Source: Brevipalpus yothersi
Lineage: Eukaryota > Arthropoda > Arachnida > Trombidiformes > Tenuipalpidae
Length of the DNA stretch: 64,000 nucleotides
Direction: 5' to 3'
Assembly (NCBI GenBank): GCA_003956705.1
Contig: QZCP01000138.1
Span: forward strand, 40,525 to 104,524
In this document: piece by piece, positions 59,927 to 64,000 of the stretch
Numbering within the stretch: position 1 is the stretch's first letter
How the letters are laid out: each line of letters begins with the position of its first letter
Notes under the pieces: model-generated
What the model was told of the DNA's origin: nothing
Seen by the model: the letters and a program-made list of their open reading frames with translations, nothing else
The model's database searches: none
Program-made: the position numbers and the translations under genes

Positions 59927-62141
59927 AAGATGCTGCATACTCATGTCTTGGCTGGAAGAGAAGGTTGCTGTTTTTAACGGCAAGATGACCAATAAGTATG
60001 GTTCAGAAGAGTGTTAGTGTTAGAATTGGCACGCATCATCACCCATATTAACTGGATGGTGGAAAAAATTTCTCTCTTCCCAGAATACATATATTCATTC
60101 CTCCTTTTCGTTGGCCAACCAACAAGATGCATGAAGTGAAGAGAGGGAGAGAGAGAAAGCAAAAGATGGATGGATAGAATAGAGGATGAAGCGAAAACAT
60201 GAGGGAACATTATTGTTCAACAAGAATGTCAAATCGTGTGGCCTCATCTCGAAGGATTTCTCTTCGTCTTCACCATCCATCGCCAGCATCATCACAGTGA
60301 AAGAGGATAGCTTTTCCTATCTTTTTCACTCTCTCTTACTATTCCTCTCTTTATTCCTATGCCATCTCATTCACAGCTCGCCAAAATCCTGGGAATATTG
60401 ATTCTCAATTCTCGCCTTCCTCTTTTACACCAGAGGCATCTTGTTGTTGCGGGTTTCCTAGTTGATGTTGCTGCTGTTCTTCTTCTTGAATGCAAAATTC
60501 ATCCTCTTTCCTCTCTCTATTCTGGATGCAGTAGTGATCCAATTCATGTTGATGAACTACCACTTTCAATTTCATCGCCTAGTTTTTGTCCCAACACACA
60601 CACAGTCATGGATAGAATTTTCCAGTATTCCTCATCGATTCATCTTCTCTTTCGGTCCATTTTGATGAGAACCTTTTATTGTTTCTCTCTTTCTCTTTCT
60701 CTTCAGCTTTTTGTTTTGATCATCTCACTCCTTTTTGCAATGATCTTTTGAGAAACAGTCTCGATAGACAATTGGTCTGAAAGCATCATTACAATCATCT
60801 CTCTATCCAGAATATGGTTAGGAAAATAAAGATGATAATGGCTATTCTGGCTATTTGGGTAATATATAGATATTTGTACGTATGAATGTGCTGTATCTTA
60901 TTCTCCTGTATTTGTGAGTTTGTGTTTCTGTGGTGCTTCAAATGCGTGTGCTGATGGCTTATATATGTGATATTTCATTTTTCTTTGTACATCCAATACT
61001 TTTATATATATTTGCTTTATCATTATACTACAGTTTCATGGAACTAATTCATTGCTTGATAGTCATGGTTAAAAGAGGTGGGGAAAGAATAAAGGGGAAT
61101 ATATCGAAACATTAAGTGGACCCTTGGTCTGGACAATGAGATAGATAGAGGCAAATTGAATGAAACAATAGAATTTAGCCAGGGAATACAATGCTCCAGT
61201 TATGAATAACAAGTTTTGTATGGAATCCAGAATATTATTTCCAAAATGCAATGCAATGTATATAGGAAAGATTAGAGTATGGTTTATATAATTAAATTCA
61301 TCTCTTGGAAGCTATTGAATAGATGCTGTGATGGTAAGCGTTTTATGTATCTCATATGGTGGAAAGTATTCTTAGTGCAATGAGTGGTACTGTTTTTTTC
61401 GTTCTCTGCATTTTTTCTCAACAATATTGCATTGTTGAACGAATATTTGATATAGTTCATGAGCATGAAAAATTGAAGAAGTAAAACAATATTAAACACT
61501 TACATTTATCTCTTTGAATATTTGAAAAAATACTTCTCCTTTCTTTGCTGGATATCTGAATGTATGGATGAGATGGATGATACTGGTTGAAGTCCTCTTT
61601 TAACCTTAAAATCTGAAATGAAATAAATATAAACAGAATAAATATTGAATATAAGGTAAAATTGGATGATATATTCCAGAAAGAAAAATAAAGATAGATT
61701 GCGAAAGAGAGAGAATCATTGCTGAGAGTAGCCACATGGTTAGAAAAGTGATTCTATTTCAGTAGCATTTGATTATTTCAATATTCAAACGCTCATGATC
61801 GATTGGAAACGAGTCAAAGTTGCGAAAAAGAATTTCCTATTGCATATTTTCCCCTCTCGCTCTCTTTTTCGATAAAAACCTCAGTCAAGACAGCTCTAAT
61901 ATTATTCGACAACTTTATTCCATCGTTTTTTCTCCACTTTCTTCGAATTTTGTGCATATTTCCTGAGATGAGCATTAATCATACAAGCAAGCATGCACAA
62001 GGGATAGAATATTCAGAAAAAGTTGGATTCTCACACTTTCTTTCCCTATCTTCCTTCTATTCTTCCTCAGAGCATCTAGTCTATTCTGAAATTCAAATCA
62101 TGGAATTTTATTTCAAGTTGCTTACTTTCTGATCTCTCTCA

Positions 62142-62144
<3 letters not shown>

Positions 62145-62223
<79 letters not shown>
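62145..62223. repeat. (CT)n microsatellite, 79 bp
   Basis: The longest tract in the window; perfect apart from its ends. Confidence 0.97.
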
Positions 62224-62227
<4 letters not shown>

Positions 62228-63923
62228 ATCGTAAACATAGGGTTCACAAGTTTGCCTCATTTCAATGTGGCACCTCATGTTAAGCCACATTGAAGCTCAA
62301 TACTGGAGCATGAAATTTGAGAGAAAAAGTGGAATGATTGGCTTTTTTAATGCATCAAAAAACTTCACATTCCAACCATTCCCAAACTATTCTCTCTCTC
62401 TTTCTTTCTTTCTTTACATCTCTGCTGGAAGTCAAATACAGTATGAAGCCCAAGCTATGGAAAAGTTCATGGCTCATTTCACACCATATGCTGATCATGC
62501 CTGCTACTGGAATCATGGACAGTTCCCAGGAATCCTTTTTTGAAAAAAATTTTTCACTCCTTTCTTCTCTCTTTCTCTCTCTCCTACTTCATTTCCCAAG
62601 CCATGCATCCAGAACAGTGTATTCAATGCGTGACTCAATATCATGTAAAGTTCATATTATCTACTAGAACAGAACACTCACACAGTTCACTACGAAAGGC
62701 ATTGAGAGAGAAAGAGAGAGACAGAAAGAGAGAGAGAGAGAGATCATAGGAAAAAGGAAGATACCGATTTAAGCATCTAACCCTGGACTACAAAAGGTCA
62801 ATATATCAAGCTGGGATGCGTTTTGCGATGATACAAGTAATGTGATGAGGATTTTCTCGGTTCTATCCGTTGGACTGCCAAATGGAATTGAAATCCTCTT
62901 CCCAAAGCCTGGACCATGGACAGGGAGGAAGGGGCAGGAGAAAAATCTGGACAAAATCTGGGAAAATTTTTCCATCCATCTCTCTCTCTTTCTACTTTCT
63001 TTACGGCTTTCTCTCGTTGAAACCGCATCAAGTCCAATGAATCCCTTATTGATCCCCAGTATGTGGCATTTGTAAATGCTGTTTAATATTTTTGCATCAA
63101 CATCAAGAACAACAACAGAAGCAGCAACACTCCTGATACATTCTTGTACATGCAAAATTTTTGCCCATAGAAATCTTTTGCAGGATTAATTTACATTTTT
63201 TCGCATGTCCTTCAACAATCTGAGCCAATTTTATTCAAATCACATGAGGCAAGAGAGTGTATGCGAACATCATTGAAATTGCTGCTCATCAAATGATCAT
63301 CATGAATATATGACAGCTGGAAAATAATCCTCTTTGTTTTACCGTTCAATAGTCTCCGATAAAAGGGATTCCAAATAAGTTACTGTTGAAAAGCCATTCA
63401 TGCAATACACTTGCTGTTTCTGCCTCTTGTTCGGTATTCCTATCTCTCTCTCTCTCTCTCTCTTTCTTTCTCTCTCTTTCTTTCTCTCCCGGTCCTATCT
63501 TTTGGAAATCATTCGACAAGACTGATTGCTTCTAGATTAAGAGCATTCTCTTTTGTAAACTTATGAGGCTTACAAACCACCAAGTACATGTACACTACTT
63601 ATACTCTATAGTCTCGCCGTCTAGATGATACAAAAGATGGTAGCTTACTGAAGACAATAGATTGGGAATAGTCATCAAAGAATAGAAAGAGAGGAAGAGA
63701 GTATGTATATGGGATAAAAAAGAGATAGAGAGAGAAAAAATTGATTCAATCAACCACATTTCGCGAAAGATGAGTAAAGAAAGGCAAACCATTTTGTTAC
63801 AATATTCCAATGAATCGAGCCCATTATTATCATTTCATACATGATGGCGGAAAAGTTTTTGGAATGAAGATAGTTCTTTCTCTCTCTGTCTCTCTCGTCT
63901 CTAGAACGGAAGAGTGCAGAGAG

Positions 63924-63929
<6 letters not shown>

Positions 63930-64000
<71 letters not shown>
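63930..64000. repeat. (GA)n microsatellite, at least 71 bp
   Basis: Perfect AG units still running at the window's last base, so the true length is unknown. Confidence 0.97.

Larger units (their letters stand above)
54001..63929. other. Non-coding stretch, 54.0-63.9 kb
   Basis: No gene supported. Tracts at 55090-55134 (GA), 59118-59174 and 62145-62223 (CT), with shorter GA near 57290-57309, 59801-59810 and 59897-59922 and CT at 63442-63490. Frames such as 58189-57800 minus, 60359-60751 plus and 63155-62769 minus are open for about 130 codons but have no recognised domain or conserved motif. Confidence 0.6.

Noticed and set aside
60359..60751. 130-codon plus open frame with hydrophobic segments, considered as a membrane protein
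   Set aside because: Composition follows pyrimidine-rich, CT-laden DNA; no conserved motif or initiation context.
62769..63155. 128-codon minus open frame
   Set aside because: Contains a translated GA/CT patch and no recognised domain; the opposite strand is also open, typical of non-coding purine/pyrimidine-skewed DNA.
16168..64000. Search for transposons, long terminal repeats, CRISPR-like arrays or viral insertions
   Set aside because: No transposase, integrase, reverse transcriptase or capsid-like frame, and no long direct or inverted repeats noticed by eye; a repeat-finder run would be needed to exclude non-autonomous elements.

Overview
This is eukaryotic nuclear DNA, AT-rich, with GT-AG introns. 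It very probably comes from an arthropod. The gene content is animal: a Shaw/Kv3 potassium channel, the Retriever subunit VPS35L and an invertebrate alpha2-adrenergic-like octopamine receptor. Several introns are short (59-291 bp), and (CT)n/(GA)n microsatellites are extremely abundant. A small-genome arthropod such as a mite would fit, but that is inference only; no species-diagnostic sequence was recognised.

Layout. Nearly all recognisable genes lie in the left quarter. Positions 697-5172 (minus strand) hold the 5' three coding exons of a Shaw-type channel. They carry the complete T1 domain and its zinc motif; the membrane part lies beyond the left edge. A tRNA-Ile(AAT) gene sits on the opposite strand inside Shaw intron 1 (4540-4612). 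A two-exon gene for an unrecognised 128-residue basic protein lies at 7727-8186 (minus). It is head-to-head with VPS35L (8891-12006, plus, two exons, 1018 residues) across a 704-bp shared upstream region. VPS35L converges tail-to-tail with a three-exon gene for a 1020-residue octopamine-receptor-like GPCR (12704-16167, minus).

From 16168 to the right end (about 48 kb) I see no convincing gene, no RNA gene and no transposon protein. The stretch consists of AT-rich non-coding sequence studded with long perfect (CT)n or (GA)n tracts. Counting the left part, 19 tracts of about 40-80 bp occur in 64 kb, in both orientations. Open frames in this stretch are either translations of the repeats (SLSL or ERER) or of a length expected by chance. 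Because it lies directly upstream of the receptor gene, it may hold distal promoter, 5' UTR exon or enhancer sequence, or be part of a large intron; the sequence alone cannot decide.

Functionally the genes are unrelated: neuronal potassium channel, endosomal recycling, amine receptor and translation. There is no operon-like organisation. No mobile element, CRISPR array, virus or toxin gene was found. The points most worth a second look are the GA/CT tract density in the empty 48 kb, the very large N-terminus and third loop of the receptor, the acceptor-stem mismatch in the nested tRNA, and the orphan 128-residue gene sharing a promoter region with VPS35L.
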